From an uncultured Collinsella sp. (GTDB taxonomy: Bacteria > Actinomycetota > Coriobacteriia > Coriobacteriales > Coriobacteriaceae): a stretch of 24,255 nucleotides of DNA. Positions 11,748 to 20,306 of this stretch are shown here, piece by piece. The position numbers were made by a program, and so were the translations under genes. Numbering within the stretch: position 1 is the stretch's first letter; the number at the start of each line of letters is the position of its first letter. Under the pieces are notes generated by a model. It saw nothing but the letters and a program-made list of their open reading frames with translations. It made no database searches and was not told the origin of the DNA. The stretch lies in NCBI GenBank assembly GCA_958352845.1, contig CATWQC010000027.1, positions 1 to 24,255 of the forward strand, given 5' to 3'.

Positions 11748-12755
11748 CTAGTCGGTGAGTCCGTAGAACTCTTGAGAAGGGACGCGGTCGGTAAGAATCT
11801 CGAGCGCCCTATCCAAAGTAACACCGTTGTAGAGCGTTTGCTCCACGGCAAAGGTGAGCGGAATGTCTACGCCCAGTGAACGGGCAAGTTCGCTGACGCT
11901 GCGGGCCGCGACGGCGCCCTCGACAACCATATGCGTGCGCGTCTGGTACTCGTCGAGCGACACGCCGTGGGCAAACTCGTAGCCAAAGGTGCGGTTACGC
12001 GAATGCTCCGAGGTACAGGTGGCAATGAGGTCGCCCATGCCGGCAAGCCCCATGCAGGTCATAGCTTGACCGCCGCGGGCGTGCACCAGACGGCTGATCT
12101 CTGCCAGGCCGCGTGTCATGATAAGGGCGAGCGTGTTGTCGCCCGCACCGGTGCCGGCGGAGATGCCGCACACGATGGCGATTACGTTTTTCATGGCGCC
12201 GCAGACCTCGACACCGGTCATGTCCTGCGACAGGTAGATGCGGAAGGCCGTTGACAGAAGCAGGTCCTTAAAGGTCTCCCCTATCTGTGGATCTTCGCTG
12301 GCGATGACGGCGGCAGAAAGACCTCCGCGGCAGATTTCCTCGGCATGGTTGGGGCCAGAAAGAGCCGCGACACGTGCCTCGTTGCCGATCTCGCTGGCGA
12401 TGACCTCGCTCATGAGCAGGCCGGACTCGGGCTCAATGCCCTTTGTGAGGCAGAGCACCGGGGTATCGGCGGCGATAAAGGGCGCGGCCTGGTGGCACAC
12501 GCTGCGAAGGTGCGTGGAGGGCACGGCAAAGATGATGGCCTCGGCGCCGTCAAGCGCCTGGGCCAGGTCCGTCGTAGCGACAACGTTTTCCGGCAGCACG
12601 TAGTCCACCAGATAGCGCGGGTTGCGGTGCTCGCCGTTGATGCCGGCGGCCGTCTGCTTGCCATGGGCCCACATGGTCACGCGCTCGGCTCGCGCGGCGG
12701 CAAGGCCGGCGACGGCGGTTCCCCAGGAGCCAGAGCCAATTAGCGCAACATTCAT
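11748..12755 (-). CDS. gpsA: Glycerol-3-phosphate dehydrogenase [NAD(P)+]
   Basis: A 335-aa cytosolic enzyme that reduces dihydroxyacetone phosphate to sn-glycerol 3-phosphate, the backbone for phospholipids. The N-terminal Rossmann fold has GSGSWG at 7-12. The conserved active-site stretch GAMKNVIAIVCGISAG, with the catalytic Lys, and the following TRGLAEI are intact, as is the substrate motif GLAGMGDLIATCTS. Its product is the direct substrate of PlsY, encoded just upstream: the plsY stop and the gpsA start are only nine bases apart. ATG 12755 has AGGAG seven bases upstream. With plsY and the plsC-like gene nearby, the cluster carries most of the pathway to phosphatidic acid. Confidence 0.97.
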   Translation of the reverse strand: MNVALIGSGSWGTAVAGLAAARAERVTMWAHGKQTAAGINGEHRNPRYLVDYVLPENVVATTDLAQALDGAEAIIFAVPSTHLRSVCHQAAPFIAADTPVLCLTKGIEPESGLLMSEVIASEIGNEARVAALSGPNHAEEICRGGLSAAVIASEDPQIGETFKDLLLSTAFRIYLSQDMTGVEVCGAMKNVIAIVCGISAGTGAGDNTLALIMTRGLAEISRLVHARGGQAMTCMGLAGMGDLIATCTSEHSRNRTFGYEFAHGVSLDEYQTRTHMVVEGAVAARSVSELARSLGVDIPLTFAVEQTLYNGVTLDRALEILTDRVPSQEFYGLTD

Positions 12756-12764
12756 GACTCTCTC

Positions 12765-13448
12765 CTACTTATCGTCGGGCTCGGTGACGCGCTTGGTAAA
12801 CGAGAGCTTGGACTCCTTACCGGTCATGAGCCTTTTAATGTTCGCGCGATGGGCCCACACCACGGTGATGCCGATCATCGCCATGCAAAACTTAAGTCCC
12901 AGGCTGCTGTACGGAAAGACCGCGCAGGCAGCGATGGGAAGACCGATGGCGGCGGCAAGCGAGCCCACCGACACAAACTTGGTGATGGCGACGGCCACGA
13001 TAAACATGCCCAGCAGCGAAAGCCCAATGGGCCAGTACCATGCGAGGATTACGCCCAGACCGACCGCGATGCCCTTGCCGCCATGGAAGTTGAGGTAGGG
13101 CGAGTAGATATGGCCCCATACGGCCGCCAGGCAGATGACGCCGAGCATCCAATCGCCGGCGGCACCGGGGGCCATAATGCTCACGGGGAAGCCATAGCCC
13201 AAGTCGGCAATGAGCGGACGCGCGATAAGGACGCAGATGGCGCCCTTAAGGCAGTCGAGCAGCAGTGTGAGCGCGGCCACCTTGGGGCCGGCCACGCGCA
13301 GGGCGTTGGTGGTGCCGATGTTGCCGGAGCCCGCCTTACGAATGTCCGTGTGGTTGAACACGCGGCCCAAGATCAGGCCAAACGGAATCGCCCCGATAAA
13401 GAACGAGACCACGGCGCAGATGGCGGTCAGCAGAATCGGATTATGCAT
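12765..13448 (-). CDS. plsY: Glycerol-3-phosphate acyltransferase PlsY
   Basis: An integral membrane enzyme of 227 aa that moves an acyl group from acyl phosphate to glycerol 3-phosphate, the first step of phosphatidic acid synthesis in most bacteria. Visible motifs: SFFIGAIPFG in the first helix, RKAGSGNIGTTNALR, and GHIYSPYLNFHGGKGIA with the conserved GGKG loop. Several hydrophobic helices span the protein, and the C-terminal tail is basic. ATG 13448 is chosen because AAGGAG lies seven bases upstream and MHNPILL leads straight into the first helix; a frame extension to 13496 lies inside der. The gene overlaps the 3' end of der by eight bases. Acyl phosphate would come from PlsX, which is not in the window. 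Confidence 0.96.
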   Translation of the reverse strand: MHNPILLTAICAVVSFFIGAIPFGLILGRVFNHTDIRKAGSGNIGTTNALRVAGPKVAALTLLLDCLKGAICVLIARPLIADLGYGFPVSIMAPGAAGDWMLGVICLAAVWGHIYSPYLNFHGGKGIAVGLGVILAWYWPIGLSLLGMFIVAVAITKFVSVGSLAAAIGLPIAACAVFPYSSLGLKFCMAMIGITVVWAHRANIKRLMTGKESKLSFTKRVTEPDDK

Positions 13449-14775
13449 CCTTTTGCTCCTTCTTCCTAAAGAAGAGTCGAATGGGTGTGCCGGCAAAGTC
13501 GAAGGTCGAGCGCATGCGGTTCTCGACGTAGCGCTGATAGGTGTCGTTGACCAGATCGCTGTGGTTGACGAAGAACGTGAACGTCGGCGGGTTGACGCCC
13601 GTCTGGGTCACGTAGTGCATGCGCAGGCGGCGCTTGCCGTCCACCACGGTATGACCGAACTCGCGCAGGTCGGTGAGGAACGTGTTGAGGCGGGAGGTGC
13701 TGATCTTTTGCGAGCGCGTCTTCTCGGCGGCGTCTACCATTGCCCAGATCTTCTCGACGCTGCGGCCAGTCAGGGCAGAGATGCGCAGGTAATGGGCCCA
13801 GGGAGCCATAACGCCCAGACGGCGGTCGATGGTCTCCATGCAGGCCTCGCGCTTACGGTCGTCGTCGAGCAGATCCCACTTGTTGAGCAGCACCACGATG
13901 GCGCAGCCGCGCTCGATGGCAAGACCCATGACCTTCTGGTCCTGCTCAGTGACGCCCACGGAGGCATCGACGACGAGCAGCGCCACGTCGGCGCGGTCGA
14001 TGGCACGCAGGCCGCGGACCATGGAGTAGTACTCGATGTTCTCGTACACAGTGCTCTTCTTGCGGATGCCCGCGGTATCGACCATGCGGTAGTGCTTACC
14101 GTTGCGCTCCACGACGGTGTCGATGGCGTCGCGCGTCGTGCCGGCAATGTTGGACACGATAGAGCGGTCGGCGCCTAGGATACGATTGAACAGCGACGAC
14201 TTACCGGCATTGGGGCGGCCGATGATGGCTACGTTCAGCGCGTCGGGGAACTCATCGGCGACCTCGTCCTCTTCCTCCGGAAGCAGGGCCACGATGTCAT
14301 CGAGCAGGTCGCCCGTACCGTGGCCATGCAGGGCCGAGAGCGGCGTGGGCTCGCCGATGCCGAGCGAATAGAACTCCCAGATGCTGTCGTTTTCGCGATC
14401 GGGGTTGTCGAGCTTGTTCACCAGTAGAAAGACCGGCTTGTCGCAGCGCTTGAGCATGCGGGCGACCGACTCGTCCTCCTCGGTGACGCCGGTGCGGCCA
14501 TCGACCACAAACAGGATGACGGCGGCTTCCTCGGCGGCGGCGAGCGCCTGGTCGCGGATGGACGTGGCAAAGACGTCGTCGCTCTTGAGCGGCTCGATAC
14601 CGCCCGTGTCGACGATGGTGAACTCGCGGCCGTTCCAGTCGGCCGTGTGATACGAGCGGTCGCGCGTGACGCCGCGGGACTCATGGACGATGGCGTCCGA
14701 GGTCTGGGCCAGGCGGTTGACGAGCGTGGACTTGCCCACGTTGGGGCGTCCGACGACGGCGACGATAGGTTTCAT
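13441..14775 (-). CDS. der: GTPase Der (EngA), ribosome assembly
   Basis: A 444-aa GTPase with two tandem G domains and a C-terminal KH-like domain, needed for 50S subunit maturation. The first domain has G1 at 9-16 (GRPNVGKS), DTGG at 56-59 and NKLD at 120-123. The second has G1 at 186-193 (GRPNAGKS), DTAG at 233-236 and NKWD near 299. The KH-like part contains YLRISALTGRSVEK and ends in a Lys-rich tail (FRKKEQKDA). I chose ATG 14775 because it directly precedes the first G domain and has AAAGGAG five bases upstream; the longer frame to 14946 has no family similarity and overlaps the DUF512 gene. The acidic linker between the domains (PEEEDEVADEF) is typical. It overlaps plsY by eight bases. 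Confidence 0.97.
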   Translation of the reverse strand: MKPIVAVVGRPNVGKSTLVNRLAQTSDAIVHESRGVTRDRSYHTADWNGREFTIVDTGGIEPLKSDDVFATSIRDQALAAAEEAAVILFVVDGRTGVTEEDESVARMLKRCDKPVFLLVNKLDNPDRENDSIWEFYSLGIGEPTPLSALHGHGTGDLLDDIVALLPEEEDEVADEFPDALNVAIIGRPNAGKSSLFNRILGADRSIVSNIAGTTRDAIDTVVERNGKHYRMVDTAGIRKKSTVYENIEYYSMVRGLRAIDRADVALLVVDASVGVTEQDQKVMGLAIERGCAIVVLLNKWDLLDDDRKREACMETIDRRLGVMAPWAHYLRISALTGRSVEKIWAMVDAAEKTRSQKISTSRLNTFLTDLREFGHTVVDGKRRLRMHYVTQTGVNPPTFTFFVNHSDLVNDTYQRYVENRMRSTFDFAGTPIRLFFRKKEQKDA

Positions 14776-14785
14776 CTGCACTCCT

Positions 14786-16228
14786 TTAATGGGTAGGGTC
14801 AGTGGAAATGTTAGAGTCCGCGGGCACAATGCCAAGGATGTGCTCCAGGGTATCGAGCAGTTCATGCGGCATGGTCGACACCACATGAACCTCGGCGCCG
14901 CGACTGGTAAGGCTTGCGAGTAAATCGTCACGATGATACTCGTCAAGCGTCATGCCGTCAGCGTTGAACATGAGCTTAGGCACAAAGAGCATAACCCCAG
15001 AGAGATCCTGCGGCAGCTGCTCCAGAATGTCACACGCGACGATGAGGCCGGTCACGTCCACGTTGCCGCCAAAGTAGCGGTTCTTTATGGCCGTGACAGT
15101 GCCGGCGAGTCCCCGGGGCGACTCCACAAAGCGGGCCACCGTGTCGCGTGCGCTGGCGCCCGAGAGACACAGAAGCCGCTGGTTGCGGGCGGCGACGGCC
15201 TCGCGGACGCGGGCCAGACGCTCGGCGTCGGTAGCCAGCACGTCGTCGGTCTCGTCCAGATACGAGCGGATCATGCCAATGCCGTCGTAGTACTGCGGGT
15301 ACCCGTCGTAAAAGTCTGCCTCGGGAGGATCGATGCCGGCGTCCAGATAGAACTCGTCGCTCATCTGGAAGGTGTGGCGGCCAAAGCGTTCGTAGGCACG
15401 ATCCTGGTAGGGACGGATCATGGCAATGGTCTCGCGCGCTAGCTCGGGCTTGTCGCTGTAGGACCAGCTAAAACGGTTCTGATGCTTGGTAAAACCGAGC
15501 GGCACAATGCCCAGGCTTGTGATTTGCTCGTGCTCCTCGCAAAAGCGCAGGGTCTTTTCCAGCTCTTCGCCGTCGTTCATGCCAGGGCACAGTACGATCT
15601 GGGCGTGGATCTCGATGCCGGCGGCCATGATGGCCTCGAGTACGTCCATGCCGCGCTGGGCGTTGCGGCCCATCATACGACGGCGGACGTCGGGGCTCAC
15701 GGCATGGACCGACACGTTCATGGGGCTCATGTTGCGGGCGATGACGTTTTGCACGTCCTCGTCGGTGAGGTTCGTGAGCGTGACGAAGTTGCCCTGCAAA
15801 AAGCTCAGGCGGTAGTCGTCGTCGCGAATATAGAGCGTTGAGCGGCCGCCCTTGGGCAGCATGGTCATAAAGCAGAACACGCAGGCGTTTACGCAGGTAC
15901 GCATGCCGTCGAAGATGGGACCATCGAACTCCAAACCCCAATCCTCGCCGGGAAAGCGGTCGAGCTCGACGGGGGTGACGGTACCGTCGCGCGGGTCGAA
16001 TACCTCCAGCTCGACGGTGTCGTCGTCGGCCTCCCAGAGCCACACGATCATATCGGTCAGCTGCTCACCGTTGACCGTGAGCACGCGCATGCCCGGCTCG
16101 ATACCCACATCCCACGCGGGCGATTCGGGACGCACGTTCTTTACGAGCGCGCCCTCACCCGGCTCGGGGTCGCGGCTGCGCCCGTAATCGGCCACCTCGG
16201 CGGCGTATGCGGGTACGGTCTGGTCCAT
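14786..16228 (-). CDS. DUF512 family radical SAM protein with PDZ-like domain
   Basis: A 480-aa protein of the DUF512/YtlA-like group. An N-terminal PDZ-like domain (about 25-95, with SPAWDVGIEPGMRVLTVNGE) is followed by a radical SAM core whose Fe-S cysteines are Cys112, Cys116 and Cys119 in RTCVNACVFCF (CxxxCxxC). The central part has MNVSVHAVSPDVRR, typical of the barrel, and LCPGMNDGEEL. The C-terminal DUF512 region includes FVPKLMFN and ends near DSNISTD. The reaction is unknown; such genes are frequently found next to der, as here, which suggests a link with ribosome or RNA modification, but that is inference. ATG 16228 lies two bases after the ispH stop. Its only clear ribosome binding site (AAGGAG) is 14 bases away inside ispH, so translational coupling is likely. 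Confidence 0.92.
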   Translation of the reverse strand: MDQTVPAYAAEVADYGRSRDPEPGEGALVKNVRPESPAWDVGIEPGMRVLTVNGEQLTDMIVWLWEADDDTVELEVFDPRDGTVTPVELDRFPGEDWGLEFDGPIFDGMRTCVNACVFCFMTMLPKGGRSTLYIRDDDYRLSFLQGNFVTLTNLTDEDVQNVIARNMSPMNVSVHAVSPDVRRRMMGRNAQRGMDVLEAIMAAGIEIHAQIVLCPGMNDGEELEKTLRFCEEHEQITSLGIVPLGFTKHQNRFSWSYSDKPELARETIAMIRPYQDRAYERFGRHTFQMSDEFYLDAGIDPPEADFYDGYPQYYDGIGMIRSYLDETDDVLATDAERLARVREAVAARNQRLLCLSGASARDTVARFVESPRGLAGTVTAIKNRYFGGNVDVTGLIVACDILEQLPQDLSGVMLFVPKLMFNADGMTLDEYHRDDLLASLTSRGAEVHVVSTMPHELLDTLEHILGIVPADSNISTDPTH

Positions 16229-16230
16229 GA

Positions 16231-17130
16231 TTAGTGGTAAAGCTCCTTGATGCGAGCGACGGCTCGTTCGATGTGTTCTTGCGGGGTGGAGGCTCCGGCG
16301 GTGATGCCGATGTGGTGGGCGTCGGTAAACCACGCGGCCTGGAGCTCGGAAGCTTCCTCGATGTGATGCGTGCGCTCGCAGGCGTCTGCGCAAATCTGCG
16401 CCAGGCGGCGGGTGTTGCCCGAGTTTTTGCCGCCCACGACTACCATGCAGTCGCAGCGGTTGGCAAGTGTGGCTGCTGCCTGTTGACGCTCACTCGTGGC
16501 GGCGCAGATGGTGTTGATCACGCGCAGCTCCTGCACACGCGGGGTGATAGCTGCCACGACCTCGGCGAGGTTCTGCGCGGTCTGGGTGGTCTGCACGACG
16601 AGGCCTACCTTGCCCTTGAACGGCAGCGCGTCCGCATCAGCGGCGCAACTCACGACCTGCGCATCGTCGCCGGCGTGACCCAGAATGCCCTCGACCTCGG
16701 GATGCCCCGGCTCACCCACGACCACCACGTGGTAGCCCTCGCGCACCAGGCGCTCGGCTGCCACATGGACCTTCTTCACGTAGGGGCAGGTGGCGTCGAC
16801 CACGGTAAGGTCGCGCTTGCGGGCAGCATCGATTACCTGCGGCACCACGCCGTGGGCGCGGATGATCACGGTGCCGGTTGCGGCGTCGTCCAAGGTGTCG
16901 GCCAGACCGACGCCTGCCTCAGCAAGCTCGCGCACCACGATGGGGTTATGGATGAGCGGCCCCAAGGTGTGAACTTGAGTGCACTCCTCTGCCTGCGGCG
17001 CAGCGGCCAGCGCCATATCGAGCGCACGCTGTACGCCGTAGCAAGTGCCGGCGTGGGCGGCGATCTCGATGGTAGGCGCGGTTGCCTGGCCGGACACAGT
17101 CGCGGTGGTGTTCGTCACGTTCTCGCTCAT
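16231..17130 (-). CDS. ispH: 4-hydroxy-3-methylbut-2-enyl diphosphate reductase
   Basis: The last enzyme of the MEP isoprenoid pathway, an Fe-S protein of 299 aa that converts HMBPP into IPP and DMAPP. The three cluster cysteines are visible: Cys30 in AGTCYGVQRA, one in VDATCPYVKKVH and one in INTICAATSERQ. Substrate-binding motifs LGPLIHNP, IRAHGV, GEPGHPEVEG and GGKNSGNTRRLA are also intact. ATG 17130 was chosen because it follows the plsC stop by two bases; the in-frame extension to 17160 lies inside plsC. The first 20 residues are a Thr/Ala-rich extension before the fold. The cluster would need sulfur supplied by a desulfurase such as the one at 9873-11051. Confidence 0.97.
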   Translation of the reverse strand: MSENVTNTTATVSGQATAPTIEIAAHAGTCYGVQRALDMALAAAPQAEECTQVHTLGPLIHNPIVVRELAEAGVGLADTLDDAATGTVIIRAHGVVPQVIDAARKRDLTVVDATCPYVKKVHVAAERLVREGYHVVVVGEPGHPEVEGILGHAGDDAQVVSCAADADALPFKGKVGLVVQTTQTAQNLAEVVAAITPRVQELRVINTICAATSERQQAAATLANRCDCMVVVGGKNSGNTRRLAQICADACERTHHIEEASELQAAWFTDAHHIGITAGASTPQEHIERAVARIKELYH

Positions 17131-17132
17131 GG

Positions 17133-17861
17133 CTAGAACCTGCCCGGATGCTCGGCGCACAGCTCGTCTCGCATGGCGTAGACGCGGTTCATGGCCTCGG
17201 ACTCAAACCATTCCAGGCGCTCCGTGCGCTTAAGCCCAGCCGGTGCGTCGGAAAGCGAGACGGCCTTGCCGGCGCGGATCCAGCACTTCTTGGGACGCAT
17301 GATCTTTTTGCCCGAGGGCGTGATGTCGGACCAGCCGCAGATGGCGAGCGGGTTAACGGGCGCCTTGCCCATCTGAGCGATGAGCGCAAAACCGCCGTGG
17401 ACCTCGGGCTTGATCTCGCGCGAGCGGATGCGCGTGCCCTCGGGGAAGATCAGAACGTCCTCGCCGCGCTGCAGCGCATGCTGGGCGGCGCGCAGGCACT
17501 TCATATCGGCAGTACCACGCTCCACGGGGATGCCGCCTACGCGGCTAAAGGCCCAGCGCACAATCTTGCTCTTGGCGAACTCGGACTTAAAGATGGGACG
17601 AATGCGGCGGCCCCCAAAGAACAGCGCCGTCTCCACGGCCAAGAGCTCAGCCATCGAGGTGTGGTTGCAGATGACCACGCTGCCGCGGCCTTCCTGGCGC
17701 TCAAACAGCAGATCGGCGTCCTCGACCTTCCAGCGCCACATGAGCTTGGAGAAAGCCCAAAGGATTGCCATGACCACGAAGACGGTGCCGCGGATGAGCG
17801 CGGGAAACTCGGCATACGGGGCGTTGTAATAGTCCTCGGGCGTCTGCTTAAACAGGCGCAT
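17133..17861 (-). CDS. PlsC-like lysophospholipid acyltransferase with HX4E motif
   Basis: A 242-aa membrane-associated acyltransferase of the PlsC (AGPAT) family, expected to acylate 1-acyl-glycerol 3-phosphate to phosphatidic acid. One hydrophobic segment lies at about 24-42. The four family blocks are recognisable, but block I reads NHTSMAE (66-72): the catalytic HX4D is HX4E (His67, Glu72), with codon GAG. Block II is FKSEFAK (91-97), block III is GGIPVERG (109-116), block IV FPEGTR (139-144). Glu for Asp keeps the charge and may be an accepted variant of this subgroup, or it may mark a different acceptor. It lies four bases after cmk and two bases before ispH. With PlsY and GpsA in the same cluster, phosphatidic acid synthesis is the best guess. 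Confidence 0.88.
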   Translation of the reverse strand: MRLFKQTPEDYYNAPYAEFPALIRGTVFVVMAILWAFSKLMWRWKVEDADLLFERQEGRGSVVICNHTSMAELLAVETALFFGGRRIRPIFKSEFAKSKIVRWAFSRVGGIPVERGTADMKCLRAAQHALQRGEDVLIFPEGTRIRSREIKPEVHGGFALIAQMGKAPVNPLAICGWSDITPSGKKIMRPKKCWIRAGKAVSLSDAPAGLKRTERLEWFESEAMNRVYAMRDELCAEHPGRF

Positions 17862-17864
17862 GGG

Positions 17865-18551
17865 CTACCTCCTTTGGTTGATGAGGTCCTCGATTATCGA
17901 GACGACCTCATCGATGGTGTGGGCGGTGGAGTCAACGTGCACGGCGTCCTCGGCGGGCACGAGTGGGGCGACCTCGCGGCTGCTGTCGAGCTTGTCGCGC
18001 TGCTTAAGGGCGTCGAGGGTCTCGTCGACCTCGGCCTCGAGCTGCTCGGACGTGAGCGGCTGGGCGTCGTTTTGGTGACGCTGCAGCACGCGGCGGCGGG
18101 CGCGCTCGCGCGGGTCGGCGGTCAGGAAGACCTTGACTTGCGCGTTAGGGAACACGACGGTGCCGATGTCGCGACCCTCGGCCACGATATCGCGGTCCTC
18201 GGCGGCGCGGCGCTGATGGATGAGCATGGCGGCGCGCACGCCCGGATAGGCCGAGACCTTGGAGACGTTGGCGTCCACCTGTGGGGTGCGGATGGCGGCC
18301 GAAGCGTCCTGGCCGTCAATGGTCAGGCGCGTATCCTCGCCGGTGCCGTTGGTAAAGCGAATTTCGATCTGCTCGGCGAGGGCGTCGATTGCCGCCTCGT
18401 CGTCCAGATCGATGCCGCGGTCGAGCGCGGCGAGGGTGACGGCGCGATACATGGCGCCCGTGTCGAGCTTGTTAAAGCCCAGCTGGCGGGCGATCTCCTT
18501 GGCGATGGTGGACTTGCCGGAACCGGCGGGGCCGTCGATGGCGACGATCAT
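17865..18551 (-). CDS. cmk: Cytidylate kinase
   Basis: A 228-aa kinase that phosphorylates CMP and dCMP with ATP. The P-loop is GPAGSGKS (7-14), followed by KLDTGAMYRAVTL for the nucleotide, AEGRDIGTVVFPNA in the NMP-binding region and the lid with DPRERARRR. Length and motif order fit the bacterial Cmk family. ATG 18551 has AAAGGAAG six bases upstream. Sixty-six bases separate it from the preceding pseudouridine synthase gene, a wider gap than most in the cluster, so a weak internal promoter is possible, although I see no clear one. In many bacteria cmk is near der and plsC-like genes, as here. Confidence 0.96.
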   Translation of the reverse strand: MIVAIDGPAGSGKSTIAKEIARQLGFNKLDTGAMYRAVTLAALDRGIDLDDEAAIDALAEQIEIRFTNGTGEDTRLTIDGQDASAAIRTPQVDANVSKVSAYPGVRAAMLIHQRRAAEDRDIVAEGRDIGTVVFPNAQVKVFLTADPRERARRRVLQRHQNDAQPLTSEQLEAEVDETLDALKQRDKLDSSREVAPLVPAEDAVHVDSTAHTIDEVVSIIEDLINQRR

Positions 18552-18617
18552 GCAATGCTTCCTTTCGATGATTGACGTGCTGGTATGGTTCGCGGGCGTT
18601 GGGGCGCGGCGGGTTGC

Positions 18618-19580
18618 CTAGCCGGTGTAGCGCTCGCGGTAGGTGTTGCGCTTGGGTGCGGAGCCGTGGCTGCCGTGGTGACGCGTGCGGCTGGCTGGCG
18701 TGTCTTGGGGCTTGCCGCCGCGTATGGCGCTGGCCTGCTTGGGAGGGATGCCACCGCTTTTGAGGATTTGTACCTCGCGCTCGGTGAGCTCGCGCCACGA
18801 GCCTTTGGCCACGTCCTTGAGCTCCAGGCCGGCAAAGTTACAGCGGTGCAGGCGGATCACCGGGTGGTGGATCTTGCTCAGCATGCGCTTGACCTGATTC
18901 TTGCGACCCTCGCGGATGATGACCTCCACGGCGGTGGTGCCGGGCTTGACGCCTTGCGGAGCCACGGCCTCGGCCTCGCGCGCGGTAATGACGCGGCAGA
19001 TCGCCGGCTGGCACAGGCCGTCGTCGAGCTCGATGCCGCGGCGGAGCGGTTCTAAGTCGCGATCGGTCAGGTGGCCGTCCACGAGCGCCTGATAGGTCTT
19101 GTAGACGTGCTTGCTGGGGTGCAGCAGGTCCTGCGACAGATCACCGTCGGTGGTAAAGAGCAAAAGGCCCGTGGTGTCGCGGTCCAGGCGGCCCACCGGG
19201 AAGAGCCCCGGAAAGCGGTTGCGCGGTACCAGGTCGGCCACGCAGGGGCGCTCCTGCGGGTCGCTCATGGTGGTGAGGTAGCCGGTCGGCTTGTAGAGCA
19301 TCAAGTACACGGCGCCCTGGTTGAGCTTGACGGGCATGCCGTCGACCTCGATATGGTCGCGGTCGACGTCGACCTTGGTGCCCAGCTCGGTCGCGACCTG
19401 ACCGTTGACGGTCACGCGTCCGGCGGTCATCAGGTCCTCCGAGCCGCGGCGGCTCGCCACGCCCGCGCGCGCCAAAAAGCGCTGCAGGCGCATGGTGTGC
19501 GGATAGACGGGCTGGGCGTCGGTTGCGGGTACTGCGTTGCCCATGGCGCGCGTCTCCCCTACTTCGTTAGTCCTCGTCAT
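18618..19580 (-). CDS. rRNA pseudouridine synthase (RluB/RsuA family)
   Basis: A 320-aa enzyme that isomerises uridine in ribosomal RNA. An S4 RNA-binding domain (about 29-80, with MRLQRFLARAGVASRR and TVNG) precedes the catalytic domain, which has the active-site Asp133 in GRLDRDTTGLLLFTTDG and the late motif EGRKNQVKRML. A basic, low-complexity tail (about 265-320) follows. The likely target is the large subunit (RluB), but RsuA-like specificity cannot be excluded. ATG 19580 has GGAGG six bases upstream and overlaps the scpB stop by 14 bases. ATG 19544, with GGGGAG about nine bases upstream, is an alternative that removes the overlap. The order scpA, scpB, pseudouridine synthase, cmk is common in Gram-positive bacteria. 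Confidence 0.95.
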   Translation of the reverse strand: MTRTNEVGETRAMGNAVPATDAQPVYPHTMRLQRFLARAGVASRRGSEDLMTAGRVTVNGQVATELGTKVDVDRDHIEVDGMPVKLNQGAVYLMLYKPTGYLTTMSDPQERPCVADLVPRNRFPGLFPVGRLDRDTTGLLLFTTDGDLSQDLLHPSKHVYKTYQALVDGHLTDRDLEPLRRGIELDDGLCQPAICRVITAREAEAVAPQGVKPGTTAVEVIIREGRKNQVKRMLSKIHHPVIRLHRCNFAGLELKDVAKGSWRELTEREVQILKSGGIPPKQASAIRGGKPQDTPASRTRHHGSHGSAPKRNTYRERYTG

Positions 19581-20295
19581 GCGTATCCTCCGCAGTGTCG
19601 TCGGTGGCTCGGGATTCCTCGCTGCCGACTGCCTCAACATCTTCAACATCGGTATCGAGCAGTTCGCGCTCTTCGTCCAGGTCCTCGGCTTGCTCCTCGA
19701 GCGTGGACTGAATACTGCGGCCGCTCAGGCGCTCGCGGATAAACTGACGCGACTGCTCGTCGGGGGCAAACTGCTCCAGGTCGGGCAGGTCGCGGGTGGA
19801 GCGCAGACCGAACTTTTCCAAGAAGGCGTTGGTCGTGCCGTAGATGATGGCCTGACCGCGCTGGGGGTCGCGGCCGAGCTCACGCACCAGGCCCTTGTCC
19901 ACGAGCGACGCGATGACGCCGTCGGAGTTGACGCCGCGGATGCCCTTGACCACCTCGCGCGTCACGGGCTGGTGGTAGGCGATGACGGCCAGGGTCTCGA
20001 GTGCCGCCTGCGACAGCTTTTGCGTGTCCCAGCTCAACACGTAGGCCTCGACCACGTCGTGGTAGGCGGGGTGCGTAAACAGGCGCCAGCCGCCGGCGAC
20101 CTCGCGCAGCTGAAAGCCGCGGTTGGCCTCCTCGTACTCAACCTTGAGCTCGGCGAGCAGCGATGCGCACTCGCCGGGGGCGATATCCAGCGCACCAGCC
20201 AGCGCGGGCGCACTCACCGGGTCGCTCGACACCAGCAGCAGCGCCTCGAGGGCACCTTTGAGGCTGTTTGCCTCTAGCGTGGAAAGGGTTGACAT
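19567..20295 (-). CDS. scpB: Segregation and condensation protein B
   Basis: A 242-aa kleisin-partner protein; two ScpB bind ScpA and the SMC ATPase to form the condensin that compacts and separates chromosomes. Two winged-helix domains are recognisable: the first starts near LKGALEALLLVSSDP, the second contains LSQAALETLAVIAYHQPVTR and ends in YGTTNAFLEKFGL, the conserved C-terminal signature. The last 55 residues are an acidic tail rich in Glu, Asp and Ser, as in other actinobacterial ScpB. ATG 20295 has AGGAG eight bases upstream, 11 bases after the scpA stop, so the two subunits are made together. The smc gene itself is not in the window. Confidence 0.96.
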   Translation of the reverse strand: MSTLSTLEANSLKGALEALLLVSSDPVSAPALAGALDIAPGECASLLAELKVEYEEANRGFQLREVAGGWRLFTHPAYHDVVEAYVLSWDTQKLSQAALETLAVIAYHQPVTREVVKGIRGVNSDGVIASLVDKGLVRELGRDPQRGQAIIYGTTNAFLEKFGLRSTRDLPDLEQFAPDEQSRQFIRERLSGRSIQSTLEEQAEDLDEERELLDTDVEDVEAVGSEESRATDDTAEDTHDED

Positions 20296-20306
20296 GGTTG
20301 CGGCTC

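Noticed and set aside
9840..11879. Long plus-strand open frame (679 codons) opposite the cysteine desulfurase, rpe and gpsA genes
   Set aside because: It is antisense to three clearly conserved genes, has Gly/His/Val-rich composition with no domain, and is explained by the high third-position GC of the real genes.
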